Source: Candidatus Methylobacter titanis (lineage in GTDB: Bacteria > Pseudomonadota > Gammaproteobacteria > Methylococcales > Methylomonadaceae). From it: a stretch of DNA of 47,101 nucleotides. Position numbers and translations under genes: made by a program. This document shows positions 1 to 8,173 of the stretch, one piece after another (the first letter of the stretch is position 1; each line of letters opens with the position of its first letter). The notes beneath the pieces were generated by a model. That model did no database searches and was not told where the DNA came from. It worked only from the letters and a program-made list of their open reading frames with translations. Where the stretch lies: contig JAQSDX010000028.1 of assembly GCA_029946125.1 (NCBI GenBank), forward strand, positions 1 through 47,101. The letters are read 5' to 3'.

Positions 1-3
1 CTA

Positions 4-31
4 GGAGAGCATGCAAAACCGGGGGAGACAG
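4..31. repeat. Left terminal inverted repeat of the ISKra4-type element
   Basis: Begins GGAGAGCATGCAAAACCGGG and pairs with 2873-2900 at 27 of 28 positions. The only difference is at the 25th base. The transposase stop codon follows immediately at 32-34. Confidence 0.9.
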
Positions 32-1447
32 CTAAGCCACCTTTTTGAGTTTTTCATCATTCGCCGCACGAAAGCCGGGATACCAGTTTCGAAACATTTG
101 TTCCAATTCGCCGTTGAGTACCCGTGTTCGCATCTGTAAGAGTAAATGTGCGCCCTTGGGACTCCACTGCATTTGTTGCCGCTTGGTAAAGCGCTTGGCG
201 ACGACGTAGTTCACCGCAGATTCGACAAAGCCCGTGCTAATTCTGTCTCCCTGGCGATAGCGCTCGCCGTAGTTGGGGATGAATGCTTGATTGTTGGCAA
301 TGTACCTGTGGAATTCTTCAACCGCTCGCAACAGCTTGCGTGTTGTCGCGTCTTTATTCCCCTCATCTGCGGCGGCGTCCAGATCCATCTCCAGGGTTTC
401 CAGGTGCTGGAGTGCCTCGTAGGTATTACCATGCCACAGATACCACTTGATGCTTTCGAGCACTTTCAATGTGGGCTCTCTCAATTCGTACTGTTGATCT
501 TCATCGTCGAATGTCATCGGCAAGCCTTTGGCGGTCTGGTTAAGCACGGTCAAACGCATCGTGACATGGAACCAATCCAGCAGGTGTTCGGCTTCCGGGT
601 TGAGATAGAGCTGCAGGTTGCGCACGGTGTCGCCGCCATCGGAGAAAAAAGTGATTTGCTGATTCAGTTGCATGCCCTGGCCCTTGAGCACCTCGAAGAG
701 TCGTCGTTTGGGCTTGTCGTCATAGGATTGTACAAGACCAAAGCACTTGCTGGTACCTTCTTCGGGAATAGACTTGCCCACGATCACTTCAAAATGAGTC
801 TTCTTGTCATCCCACTTTCGAACGTAACCGCCATCAATTCCGACGGTAATGGGCGCTGGTGGTCGCGGCAATGCGGCCCACTCCCTCTGGCATCCGTCGA
901 TAAAGGAAAACTGTTCTTCGCCAAGCCCGGCTTCAGCTCGTTTCGCCACGCGCTGTAGATGATTGCGTACACTGGTGGCGTGAATGTGGGTTTCGATGGG
1001 CAATACGTCTTCGAATAGCTGTGCCGCAAGGTTAAAAGACACCAATGACGCCCATTTCGTCTCCAGATACAGCCGCTCGGGCTAGCAGTGCTCTGTGAGC
1101 AGATCAGTAAGAGGACTGAACGTATGGGTCTCATGTGGCTGACAAGCACACTGGAACCAGCGCGGACTGGGAAATTCCAGGTTCCCAAACAGCGTGCGGA
1201 ATACTACGGGATGCTGGTCTTTATGCCGAAACGCCTGAGCACATTCAGGACACCTCTGCCGAACCGCTAGGTAAGCCGCCAGTTGCTGCTCAACGACCTG
1301 TTTTTGCAGGGTCGCGAGTAGTGCCTTAGCTTCAGTCAAGCTGATACCAATCTCTTCCAGCCCTTCTGTTTCGCGTTCCAGGCAGGCTAGCTCCTGAATA
1401 TCCTCACCCGTTTCAGTCTGGGTGACCAATTGGATTTTAAATTTCAT
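32..1447 (-). pseudogene. ISKra4-family transposase split by an in-frame amber codon
   Basis: The N-terminal piece (1447 down to 1085, 121 codons) and the C-terminal piece (1081 down to 32) are in the same frame and separated only by one TAG at 1082-1084. The join reads LLTEHC-stop-PERLYLETKW, where intact relatives continue without a break (typically LLPERTTPELLYLE). Read through, the protein would be about 470 residues, the usual size for the family. The N-terminal part has a CPEC zinc-knuckle-like pair and CACQPHETHTFSP. The C-terminal part has VGIDGGYVR, FFSDGGDTVR and LLDWFHVTMR, the acidic and histidine motifs of the DDE catalytic core. An AAGGAGAGG ribosome site precedes the ATG at 1447. 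A TTG at 1045 is the first possible restart. It is either a fresh nonsense mutant or an amber read-through gene; I favour mutation. Confidence 0.85.
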
Positions 1448-1459
1448 GGACCTCTCCTT

Positions 1460-2089
1460 TCAGTATGAGAATAGCCAATCGCGGTCGCCCTTCGTGTATT
1501 GCCGTAAGCGGGCATTGACTTCACGACGGGAAAACACATCCGGATCAAACGGCTGATCCTCTTCAGACCCTTCGTACTCCGGATCGTTCTCATCGTCAAA
1601 GTCGTCATCTATCCTGTTGTCACCAAACACAGACCGGTATTTCAGTTCTTGCCGCATCTGCATATAAACTTGCGCACTGCCGAAGTCTTCCGGCGGTGCT
1701 GCATGTTTGCCATCAATGCAGACGGGGTAGGTTTTCTTGGGATCAAGCGGTAGGCGTTTTTCAATACGAACTTCATGCAGCCATTCATCGCCGAAATCGT
1801 ATTCATAGAAAAACCGCTCGCGTGTCCGAAAATCAAAAGCGGAAAGAGGCAGCTTCTCTGGGTTGTCGGAGAAACATATCCCGCTATCATGGTAAATACC
1901 AAAGTCCTGTCCATGAATGTGGAACCGATTCAGATGGACATCACTCCAGCCCATCGCGATCTGAATGGTGTAGTGGAGATCGGCAATCGTGCTGTCGCTA
2001 CGGACGAGCAAACGCCGCCACACCATGGGACTAATCCCCTGGAGCCACACTTTCAGTTGATAAATAGGGGCTGGTTTGAGTTCTGACAT
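1460..2089 (-). CDS. Plasmid pRiA4b ORF-3-like protein (IS passenger gene)
   Basis: A 209-residue protein of the pRiA4b ORF-3 family (PF07929), a soluble fold often found beside transposases and recombinases and of no settled biochemical function. The family signature is visible: YQLKVWLQGISPMVWRRLLV at the N-terminus, then TIADLHYTIQIAMGWSDVHL and RFHIHGQDFG, and EYDFGDEWLHEVRIEKRLPL in the middle, followed by an acidic tail (DDDFDDENDPEYEGSEEDQP). I chose the ATG at 2089 because it begins the conserved domain and has AAGGG just upstream. A longer frame starts at 2137 but would overlap the recombinase. It begins 7 bases after the recombinase stop and ends 12 bases before the transposase start, so the three are co-transcribed. 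Confidence 0.8.
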   Translation of the reverse strand: MSELKPAPIYQLKVWLQGISPMVWRRLLVRSDSTIADLHYTIQIAMGWSDVHLNRFHIHGQDFGIYHDSGICFSDNPEKLPLSAFDFRTRERFFYEYDFGDEWLHEVRIEKRLPLDPKKTYPVCIDGKHAAPPEDFGSAQVYMQMRQELKYRSVFGDNRIDDDFDDENDPEYEGSEEDQPFDPDVFSRREVNARLRQYTKGDRDWLFSY

Positions 2090-2096
2090 AATCCCT

Positions 2097-2675
2097 TTAT
2101 TTTGGCCCTGTCCAACCCACTCTGGCAAGACTATCAATCAAGGTGCTGCGAGGAATGCCAAATGTCCGGCAGACTGACGCCTTACTGGTACCGCTTTCGA
2201 GGGCCGCAAGCACGGATTCCAATTTTTCGCCATCCAAAGCGCGTGGCCGACCGCTATGCCGTCCTCGGCGTTTAGCCGCACTAATACCCGCTTTGACCCG
2301 TTCTTGAATGAGCGCCCGCTCATATTGGGCGAGCGCCCCAAAGAGCTGGAACAGCAACTCACCATGCGGTGTGGTAGTATCCATTTGCTCGGTCAGAGAG
2401 CGAAAAGCGACGCCTTTCTCCTTTAAGCCAGTGACAATAGTTAGCAGGTGCGATAAGGAGCGGCCCAGACGATCAAGTTTCCAAACCACCAAACAGTCAT
2501 CGGACCGAACAAACTCAAGCGCCTTGGCGAGACCGAGTCTATCATCCCGCGCACCACTGGCTTTATCTTCGAACAAATGCCGTTCATCAACCCCAGCCGC
2601 AAGCAATGCGTCGCGTTGGAGATCAGTGGTTTGACGATCCGATTCGGACGAGACGCGCATGTAGCCGATCAGCAT
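2097..2675 (-). CDS. Serine recombinase of the resolvase/invertase family (IS passenger gene)
   Basis: A 192-residue small serine recombinase. The N-terminal catalytic domain starts MLIGYMRVSSESDRQTTDLQ, in which the serine after the RV is the expected nucleophile. It continues with VVWKLDRLGRSLSHLL, supplying the catalytic arginines, and FQLFGALAQYERALIQERV, the dimer-forming helix E. The C-terminal 45 residues form a helix-turn-helix DNA-binding domain (SVCRTFGIPRSTLIDSL). The family resolves cointegrates or inverts DNA through a phosphoserine intermediate. The start at 2675 fits the conserved MLIGYxRVS opening; an in-frame start at 2708 adds eleven unlikely residues. Its sites of action would be expected in the roughly 200 bases between this gene and the right inverted repeat. 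Confidence 0.85.
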   Translation of the reverse strand: MLIGYMRVSSESDRQTTDLQRDALLAAGVDERHLFEDKASGARDDRLGLAKALEFVRSDDCLVVWKLDRLGRSLSHLLTIVTGLKEKGVAFRSLTEQMDTTTPHGELLFQLFGALAQYERALIQERVKAGISAAKRRGRHSGRPRALDGEKLESVLAALESGTSKASVCRTFGIPRSTLIDSLARVGWTGPK

Positions 2676-2872
2676 GTACGGAAAACTCCATAGGAAATAT
2701 TTCCGCATAGTGTAAAGGGTCAGATTAAATCCGACAATAGTTTTCGTACATTATTTGAGGTGGAGACAGGGGCAGATCAGATATTTTTTTGAGGTTTATC
2801 GGCTTAACGGAAGACTAAGCGGAAAACACTTGTTTTCCGTCACCTCAAAGATCAATGATAAAATCGGTTTGA
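2676..2872. promoter_or_regulatory. Non-coding right arm of the IS: probable promoter and candidate recombinase site
   Basis: About 200 bases between the recombinase start and the right inverted repeat. It contains a perfect 8-bp inverted repeat at 2820-2839 (CGGAAAAC, loop ACTT, GTTTTCCG). No canonical promoter is clear to me. By analogy with resolvase-carrying elements, the recombinase's target site could lie here, but this is inference only. Confidence 0.35.
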
Positions 2873-2900
2873 CTGCCTCCCCCGGTTTTGCATGCTCTCC
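2873..2900. repeat. Right terminal inverted repeat of the ISKra4-type element
   Basis: Reverse complement of the left end with one mismatch. Outside it, 2901-2903 reads CTA, the same three bases found outside the left repeat at 1-3. Confidence 0.9.
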
Positions 2901-2903
2901 CTA

Positions 2904-3497
2904 TTGATACACAATTCAGTTCATAGGATGTTGGCTCTTGGAAGCCCGAGCTATGTCTATTAGACTAGCCAATGCATAGTTGTAGAAGATAATAAAGTTG
3001 GGATTGAGGAGCAGGAATGAAAGCATCCCAGTATGTGTGAAATGGTGAATCATGCCGAGCCGGAATAACATTTGACTATATATCTCAGCCTCCTAAACTA
3101 CTCGCTCACTTTGCCAGCATTGCCAAAATCAAACGTTATCAGTATTCAAAATAATTATTGCCCCCGTCTCACCTTCGGGTTTGGGTCGTAAGAAGCCGAT
3201 CAGCTCACCGCATTGCGTCAATTCGGGCGCCAAGCTTTCATTTGCAATTAAAGTAAGCCCAACCGATTTCAAACGCGAGTCGTTACATAGTAGATCCCGA
3301 AATTCGGACAATAGTTTAAGCTATGCTCTGCCAAAAAATGAGAAGCTATAAATGAGCGAAAGTAACTAAAATTATAAAACAAAGCAGGAAAGGGCAAAAA
3401 ACATCCACTAAGGAGCGGAAGCTGTATCTCCGTTTTGTTATATTGATGGCTGAATAATTACAAAACATCTTGCTTTTCACCTTTCACTTATTAACAT
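2904..3497. other. Intergenic stretch with no recognisable gene
   Basis: Nearly 600 bases between the IS and the exporter genes. The only open frame of note, 3129-3311 on the minus strand (60 codons, TTG start, no ribosome site), has no motif I recognise and is more likely chance or a gene remnant. The sequence just before 3498 is AT-rich and probably carries the promoter of the next operon. Confidence 0.5.
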
Positions 3498-4160
3498 ATG
3501 CCTCCTATCATTCGATTCAATCAAGTATCGGTCACTGCCCACGAAAAAACACTGCTCGCCAATATCAGCTTTAGGCTTTTTGCCGGAGAAAAAGCGGTGT
3601 TATGCGGTAAATCCGGATCAGGTAAAAGTAGCGTATTGAGAACCCTACTGGGACTCCATCCTCTAAAATCAGGCACGGTTTATTTTCAGGAAAATCCTCT
3701 AACGCCGGAATCTGTGCAAAGCATTCGAAGCTGCACGGCTTACATTGGACAAGAACCGATATTGGGTGCAGAAAACGTGCGGGAAGCACTGTTACTGCCT
3801 TTTCAATTTAAAATACATCGCGGTCATCAACCTACGGAAGCTCAATTGATTGAGGTATTGCAACGACTGCAACTGCCTGAGAATATTTTAGACCAAGACA
3901 GCAACCGTATTTCCGGCGGCGAAAAACAGCGGATTGCGCTAGCTCGCGGGATGTTGTTGGGCAAAAAACTGTATCTGCTCGACGAGGTGACCAGCGCACT
4001 GGATGCGGACAGCAAACAAGTGGTGTTCGATGTATTTTCCGATCCGCAACTGACCGTTCTATCAGTAGCGCACGACCCCGAGTGGCTTGAACGCTGTGAT
4101 ATTATTTTTGAACTCGAAGCGGGTCGATTGACCGAGGTAAGGCGACATGGAAACACTTGA
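3498..4160 (+). CDS. fetA: ABC transporter ATP-binding protein, FetA/YbbL type
   Basis: A 220-residue ABC ATPase with Walker A GKSGSGKSS at about residues 37-45, a Q-loop around YIGQEP, the signature SGGEKQ at 139-144 followed by RIALARG, Walker B LYLLDEVTSALD with the catalytic Glu at about 163, and the H-loop histidine in SVAHDPEWLERC. It overlaps the downstream permease gene by 14 bases. That permease belongs to the UPF0014/FetB family, which identifies the pair. In Escherichia coli FetAB (YbbLM) is linked to iron export and peroxide resistance. Substrate here is inferred from the family only. The protein works on the cytoplasmic face of the inner membrane. No strong ribosome site precedes the ATG. 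Confidence 0.85.
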   Translation: MPPIIRFNQVSVTAHEKTLLANISFRLFAGEKAVLCGKSGSGKSSVLRTLLGLHPLKSGTVYFQENPLTPESVQSIRSCTAYIGQEPILGAENVREALLLPFQFKIHRGHQPTEAQLIEVLQRLQLPENILDQDSNRISGGEKQRIALARGMLLGKKLYLLDEVTSALDADSKQVVFDVFSDPQLTVLSVAHDPEWLERCDIIFELEAGRLTEVRRHGNT

Positions 4161-4947
4161 TATTAAGTTGCCGCAGATGGCTCTGCTTTACGGCCTCTGT
4201 TTGCTGCCCTGGTTATTGCTCTGGCTAATCGGTCTGCGCTTGAGTCGGGATATTGGTGTCGGCATCCTGCGCATGAGTATCCAGTTAGCGCTGGTCGGCA
4301 TTTATCTAAAAACGTTATTCGATCTCAACAATCCCTGGCTCAACGGCTTATGGATATTGGTGATGCTGATAGTTGCCGATTTCAGTATTCTGCGCCGCGC
4401 CGGGCTGAAAGTACGTTATTTTGTCCTGGCCACCTTTATCGCGATTGCCTCCAGCATACTACTGTCCACCGCCTATCTGATGATTCTGGTCATCCAGCCG
4501 GCACACTTTTACGATGCCCGTTATATCGTGCCATTGGCCGGTATGATTCTCGGCAACTGCCTACAAGCAAACGTGATCGCCTTGGAGCGTTTCTATTCGG
4601 CGTTACGCAAAAACGAGAACGAATACACCACTTTTTTAATGCTGGGTGCGACACGCTGGGAAGCCGTGCGTCCGTATTTTCGTGAAGCCGTCAAAGCCGC
4701 GATCAATCCGACTATCGCCAGCATGGCAACAATGGGGCTGGTATCCCTTCCGGGCATGATGACAGGGCAAATTCTGGGTGGCAGCGAACCGTGGCTGGCA
4801 GTTAAATACCAAATCGCTATCATGATCTGCATTTTCACCAGCTCCACCCTTGCCAGCATTATCAACTTGAAACTCAGCCTGAAAATTGCGTTCAACGCGT
4901 TTGATGTATTTCGGGACGAAGTGATTGAGAAAAAGAATATCCGGTAA
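4147..4947 (+). CDS. fetB: ABC transporter permease, FetB/YbbM (UPF0014) type
   Basis: A 266-residue inner-membrane protein with about seven hydrophobic segments, starting with LLYGLCLLPWLLLWLIGL. Family hallmarks are visible: RMSIQLALVGIYL near residue 42, PLAGMILGNCLQANVIALER in the middle, LGATRWEAVRPYFREAVKAA, and the very conserved SMATMGLVSLPGMMTGQILG, the cytoplasmic coupling region that contacts the ATPase. It begins inside the end of fetA, so the two are translationally coupled and should be made in fixed ratio. Family knowledge points to export of iron or another metal. The gene runs convergently into the BASS transporter gene, with about 59 bases between their ends. Confidence 0.87.
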   Translation: METLDIKLPQMALLYGLCLLPWLLLWLIGLRLSRDIGVGILRMSIQLALVGIYLKTLFDLNNPWLNGLWILVMLIVADFSILRRAGLKVRYFVLATFIAIASSILLSTAYLMILVIQPAHFYDARYIVPLAGMILGNCLQANVIALERFYSALRKNENEYTTFLMLGATRWEAVRPYFREAVKAAINPTIASMATMGLVSLPGMMTGQILGGSEPWLAVKYQIAIMICIFTSSTLASIINLKLSLKIAFNAFDVFRDEVIEKKNIR

Positions 4948-5006
4948 AAAGAATGTCCAACTGTCGGACGATGTAACCTTAGTACAAGGCGGCGCACTTT
5001 AAATAA

Positions 5007-5963
5007 CTACCTTCTTCGCCCCCAAACCCCTGCCAATGCGCTACCGATCAGGCAATGAAATACGGCTGAGATCGCAGCGGGAACCGGAGCCATAGCCATG
5101 CTGGCGAAATGCGTTTTAGCTAAAGCCGCGCCAAGTCCGCTATTTTGCATACCGACTTCTATCGACACGGTGCGGCTTTCTGCCTTGCCGTAACCCAGCC
5201 ATTTCATCACCAGATAACCCAAGGAAAAACCGGTGGCATGAAGTAAAAAAACCGACGCGAATAATTTCGGCCCCGCCAAACTAATCGCTGCTTTGTTACC
5301 CGCCATAATACTGCCAACCACCAACACAATAACGATCACGCTGACTACAGGGCCGACCACATGTACAACAGCACGTACGGCGTGACGTTTGTGCTGCTGG
5401 ATACGATCCAATGCGGTGTTGATTAACAATCCGGCTAATAAGGGGATCAATACCACCACAAGCATTGAACGAAACAAGCCCCAACCATCAATCGGCAAAT
5501 AAGCGCCTGCCAACCATTGCGTCAACAATGGCGTCATCACTACGGCGGCCAGCGTTGAACACAGTGTCAACAGTACGCTCAACGCTACATTGGCACGAGC
5601 CAGGTAACAAATCACATTGGATGCGGTGCCGCCGGGACAGGAACCGACCAGGATCAAGCCTATCGCCAAGCCCGCTTCCAGATCCAGAACTCTTGCCCAA
5701 AAGTAGGCTGCCAAAGGCATGATGGCAAACTGCATAAAAACGCCAATGGCAATAATCTTTGGCGTCCGTAAAACGGCTGAAAAATCAGCAAACCGTAGGG
5801 TCAGTCCCATGCCCAACATGATGACGCCGAGCCCGACAGCAATATAAGGCTGGAACCATAGCCACGCCTCCGGTTGCCACCATGCCCACAAACAGCCGGT
5901 TACTATCCACAATGGAAACCACTCGGCTATTTTTATGCAGTTCCGTTGCCAAACTTTTAACAT
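5007..5963 (-). CDS. Bile acid:sodium symporter (BASS) family transporter
   Basis: A 318-residue membrane protein of the SBF/BASS family (PF01758) with about nine or ten hydrophobic helices. Recognisable motifs are LGMGLTLRFADFSAVL near residue 50, the sodium-site region VGSCPGGTASNVICYLARAN near residue 107, and the second crossover motif SIEVGMQNSGLGAALA near residue 270. Bacterial members move organic anions such as pantoate, 2-keto acids or bile-acid-like compounds with sodium, so the real substrate cannot be read from sequence. It may form a unit with the two genes downstream on the same strand only if transcription starts further up; there are about 40 bases to the MfnE-like gene, whose stop lies just upstream. 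It could therefore be the last gene of a pabB-kinase-transporter operon. Confidence 0.85.
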   Translation of the reverse strand: MLKVWQRNCIKIAEWFPLWIVTGCLWAWWQPEAWLWFQPYIAVGLGVIMLGMGLTLRFADFSAVLRTPKIIAIGVFMQFAIMPLAAYFWARVLDLEAGLAIGLILVGSCPGGTASNVICYLARANVALSVLLTLCSTLAAVVMTPLLTQWLAGAYLPIDGWGLFRSMLVVVLIPLLAGLLINTALDRIQQHKRHAVRAVVHVVGPVVSVIVIVLVVGSIMAGNKAAISLAGPKLFASVFLLHATGFSLGYLVMKWLGYGKAESRTVSIEVGMQNSGLGAALAKTHFASMAMAPVPAAISAVFHCLIGSALAGVWGRRR

Positions 5964-6003
5964 GGTGATGATCCTTTATTGCTGTGGGTGATGGGTGAGT
6001 GAG

Positions 6004-6564
6004 TCATTTAACCCAGTTTTTCGCGTTAATAATGCATGTTTTAAAGACGGCTTTCGCGACAAAATCGCAAAAGGCTTCATCGATGATGTGTTGTTCCGCC
6101 AGTTGCTGCAAGCTAAGTTCGGCATCAATGACGGCTGACTTTATCAGGATAAGTTCGGTTGCCGAAAGTGTCTGACCCAGCCATGCCGCCAAACTATCTG
6201 AGCTTATATCCCAGGATGCCGCTATACCTGCATTATCGAGCTCACTAATATCCGGTGACCAAATGACGGTTTTGTTCCGGTTCACCGGGTGTTTAATTGC
6301 AGCGATATTTTCAACAACAGCGAAATTGGGTTTAAGCCCATTAAACATCAAGGCCATTTGCTGCATGGCTAAAAGCGCCATGCGGTGCGCGGTATTATCG
6401 TTGAATTGCCACTGTTGTTGGGCCAGCCTGACCTGATCGGCAAACGCGCCGCCACCGGGAACAATAACGACTGCCCTGCCATGATAGTTTTTCTCTACTA
6501 CATTCAAGCAGTTAATTAAAGCATCCGAGCGGGACAGACTGCCTCCGAGTTTGATAACGATCAT
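6004..6564 (-). CDS. Small amino-acid-kinase-fold protein, MfnE-like
   Basis: A 186-residue protein of the aspartate/glutamate/uridylate kinase fold. It starts MIVIKLGGSLSRSDAL, the phosphate-binding lysine-glycine loop, followed by VIVPGGGAFADQVR (residues 34-46), DNTAHRMALLAMQQMALM (57-74) and a C-terminal ELILIKSAVID nucleotide loop. The AH-x-MA-x-x-AM pattern is what I associate with MfnE, the kinase that phosphorylates aminomethylfuranmethanol phosphate in methanofuran synthesis, and with its homologues in methylotrophs that carry tetrahydromethanopterin/methanofuran-linked C1 transfer. It lies 23 bases downstream of pabB, whose product feeds the aminobenzoate part of methanopterin, which supports this reading. 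Direct proof of substrate is absent; a generic uridylate-kinase-like enzyme is the alternative. Confidence 0.65.
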   Translation of the reverse strand: MIVIKLGGSLSRSDALINCLNVVEKNYHGRAVVIVPGGGAFADQVRLAQQQWQFNDNTAHRMALLAMQQMALMFNGLKPNFAVVENIAAIKHPVNRNKTVIWSPDISELDNAGIAASWDISSDSLAAWLGQTLSATELILIKSAVIDAELSLQQLAEQHIIDEAFCDFVAKAVFKTCIINAKNWVK

Positions 6565-6587
6565 GTTACGTCCGCTTAAATGTGAAG

Positions 6588-7967
6588 TTAACTTTGCGTA
6601 AATTGCTGCAATAAATCAAGCATGGCTGCTGCCTTGTCAAAACTCTCCTGATACTCGTCTTCTGCTACGGAATCATTGACGATACCGCCGCCTGCCCAGA
6701 AACGAATCGTGTTTTTCGAATGCACCAGGGTTCTAATCGCAATATTCGTGTCCATATTGCCGTTAAAGCCGATGTAGCCGATAGCCCCGCAATAAACACC
6801 GCGCCGGTTGGGTTCGAGTTCTTCTATAATTTCCATGGCCCTGATTTTAGGCGCACCGGTAATCGATCCGCCCGGAAAACAGCTTTTTAACAAATCCAGG
6901 GCGTGCTGATTTTCCGCCAATAGGCCGGTTACGGTGCTGACCAGATGATGTACGGTGGCATAACTTTCCACATCGAATAACATCGGCACTTTGACCGAAC
7001 CGCTCTTGCAGGTTTTACTGATGTCATTTCTGAGCAAATCGACAATCATCAGATTTTCCGCCCGGTCTTTGTTGCTGGCTTCCAGGTTTTTTATCTGCTG
7101 CTGATCTTCTGCGTAATCAAGTTTCCTTGGCCGCGTACCTTTAATGGGCTTGGTCTCGACCACACCATCAGTCAGTTTTAAAAAACGCTCCGGAGATGAA
7201 CATAAAATCTGCACTTCGGGCAAATTAAGATAGCAACTGAACGGCGCAGCATTCAATTTACGCAAGGTTTGATAAGCCGTCCACGGATCGCCCTCGCAGT
7301 CGGCTACAAACCGTTGCGCCAGATTCACCTGATAACAATCGCCTTCCCTGAGATAATGCTTGATCCGGTTAAAGGCATCAACATAGGCTTCTTTGTCCAT
7401 ATTGGACTTAATTTTACCGACGACTTTGAACATAGGCTCATCCGACCTTACCGGTAATTGGCTGAATTTCTGGATCAAGTCTTGCCATTTTTGCTGTTCG
7501 CACTGCCCTACCAGATAACTTTTTTGCAGGGTGTGATCGATAATCACTGCCCACGAGTAGATCCCTACCGCCATTTCGGCAATATGTTCTGCATCTGCCG
7601 CAGTTTTAGGCAATGCTTCCAATCGACGGGCCAAATCATAGGAAAAATAGCCAATGGCTCCGCCGTTAAACGGCAAATCATCATTCGACGTAAGGTCTGG
7701 AAACTGAGCAAGCTGTTGTTTAACTAAATCAAACGGATTTTCAGTCGATGTGAGTGTCAGGTCAGCACTGGTAATCTCGGTTATCTCACCCTGTGTGACC
7801 AAGGTACACACTGGCTCAGCCGCGATAATATCGTATCGCCCCTGATGGCTGCCGGGAAAGCCGCTATCCAGAAAAACGGCCCACGCTTTATCTGCATAAA
7901 CGGAAAACAGTTGTGCACTGTCAGTAAAATAGGGGAGAGGTGTGATACGTTGATTCGGTGACGGCAT
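6588..7967 (-). CDS. pabB: Aminodeoxychorismate synthase component I
   Basis: With PabA glutaminase, this enzyme turns chorismate into 4-amino-4-deoxychorismate, the route to p-aminobenzoate for folate and tetrahydromethanopterin. The diagnostic TKPIKGTRPR carries the lysine that separates PabB from anthranilate synthase TrpE, which has PIAGT. Other chorismate-enzyme motifs are IVDLLRNDISKTCKSGSV, VSTVTGLL, CFPGGSITGAPKIRAMEIIE and GVYCGAIGYIGFNGNMDTNI. I start it at the ATG at 7967 (459 residues, similar to the 453 of E. coli PabB) because homology to E. coli begins at ITPLPYFTDS. The frame is open to a TTG at 8066, adding 33 residues without family resemblance. Neither start has a strong ribosome site. 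It is followed by the MfnE-like kinase. Confidence 0.9.
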   Translation of the reverse strand: MPSPNQRITPLPYFTDSAQLFSVYADKAWAVFLDSGFPGSHQGRYDIIAAEPVCTLVTQGEITEITSADLTLTSTENPFDLVKQQLAQFPDLTSNDDLPFNGGAIGYFSYDLARRLEALPKTAADAEHIAEMAVGIYSWAVIIDHTLQKSYLVGQCEQQKWQDLIQKFSQLPVRSDEPMFKVVGKIKSNMDKEAYVDAFNRIKHYLREGDCYQVNLAQRFVADCEGDPWTAYQTLRKLNAAPFSCYLNLPEVQILCSSPERFLKLTDGVVETKPIKGTRPRKLDYAEDQQQIKNLEASNKDRAENLMIVDLLRNDISKTCKSGSVKVPMLFDVESYATVHHLVSTVTGLLAENQHALDLLKSCFPGGSITGAPKIRAMEIIEELEPNRRGVYCGAIGYIGFNGNMDTNIAIRTLVHSKNTIRFWAGGGIVNDSVAEDEYQESFDKAAAMLDLLQQFTQS

Positions 7968-8121
7968 TTTATGAGGGGTTTTGTGTTCAATTGATGTTGC
8001 ATACTGTCCACGAGAAGCATGAAAAAACTTTAGGTTCAACAGGTGCGTGAAATGCGTGGAGTACAAAGTCGGAGCTATGGGTTTGGCTTAACGTATCCTC
8101 GACACACGTCATTTGTATCTA

Positions 8122-8143
8122 AGGAGCCGCTAAAGCTGCTCCT
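8122..8143. repeat. REP-like inverted repeat
   Basis: AGGAGC and GCTCCT arms enclose CGCTAAAGCT. On the minus strand it resembles the common bacterial intergenic repeat whose core reads TAGGAGCGGCTTTAGCC. It sits between the propeller gene stop and pabB and could act as a transcription end for the former, though no T-run follows on that strand. Confidence 0.45.
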
Positions 8144-8173
8144 ATATTTTTCATGCTTTGCGTGGATAGAACG

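Larger units (their letters stand above)
4..2900. mobile_element. Complete ISKra4-family insertion element with two passenger genes
   Basis: The element is bounded by 28-bp inverted repeats at 4-31 and 2873-2900 that differ at one position. It holds three minus-strand genes read in order: serine recombinase, pRiA4b ORF-3-like protein, transposase. CTA is present just outside both ends (1-3 and 2901-2903) and may be a target duplication; its left part could be longer because the window begins there. The transposase stop codon abuts the left repeat. The transposase matches the ISKra4 type as I know it, and companion recombinase and pRiA4b genes next to such transposases are familiar to me, but I cannot check the exact ISfinder entry. 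Because the transposase is interrupted by an amber codon, the copy may be immobile by itself. Confidence 0.85.

Noticed and set aside
146-958. 270-codon open frame opposite the transposase
   Set aside because: It is the antisense of a clearly recognisable transposase core, has no ribosome site, and shows no family motif.
3129-3311. 60-codon minus-strand frame after the IS
   Set aside because: TTG start, no ribosome site, no motif I recognise; kept only as a possible remnant.
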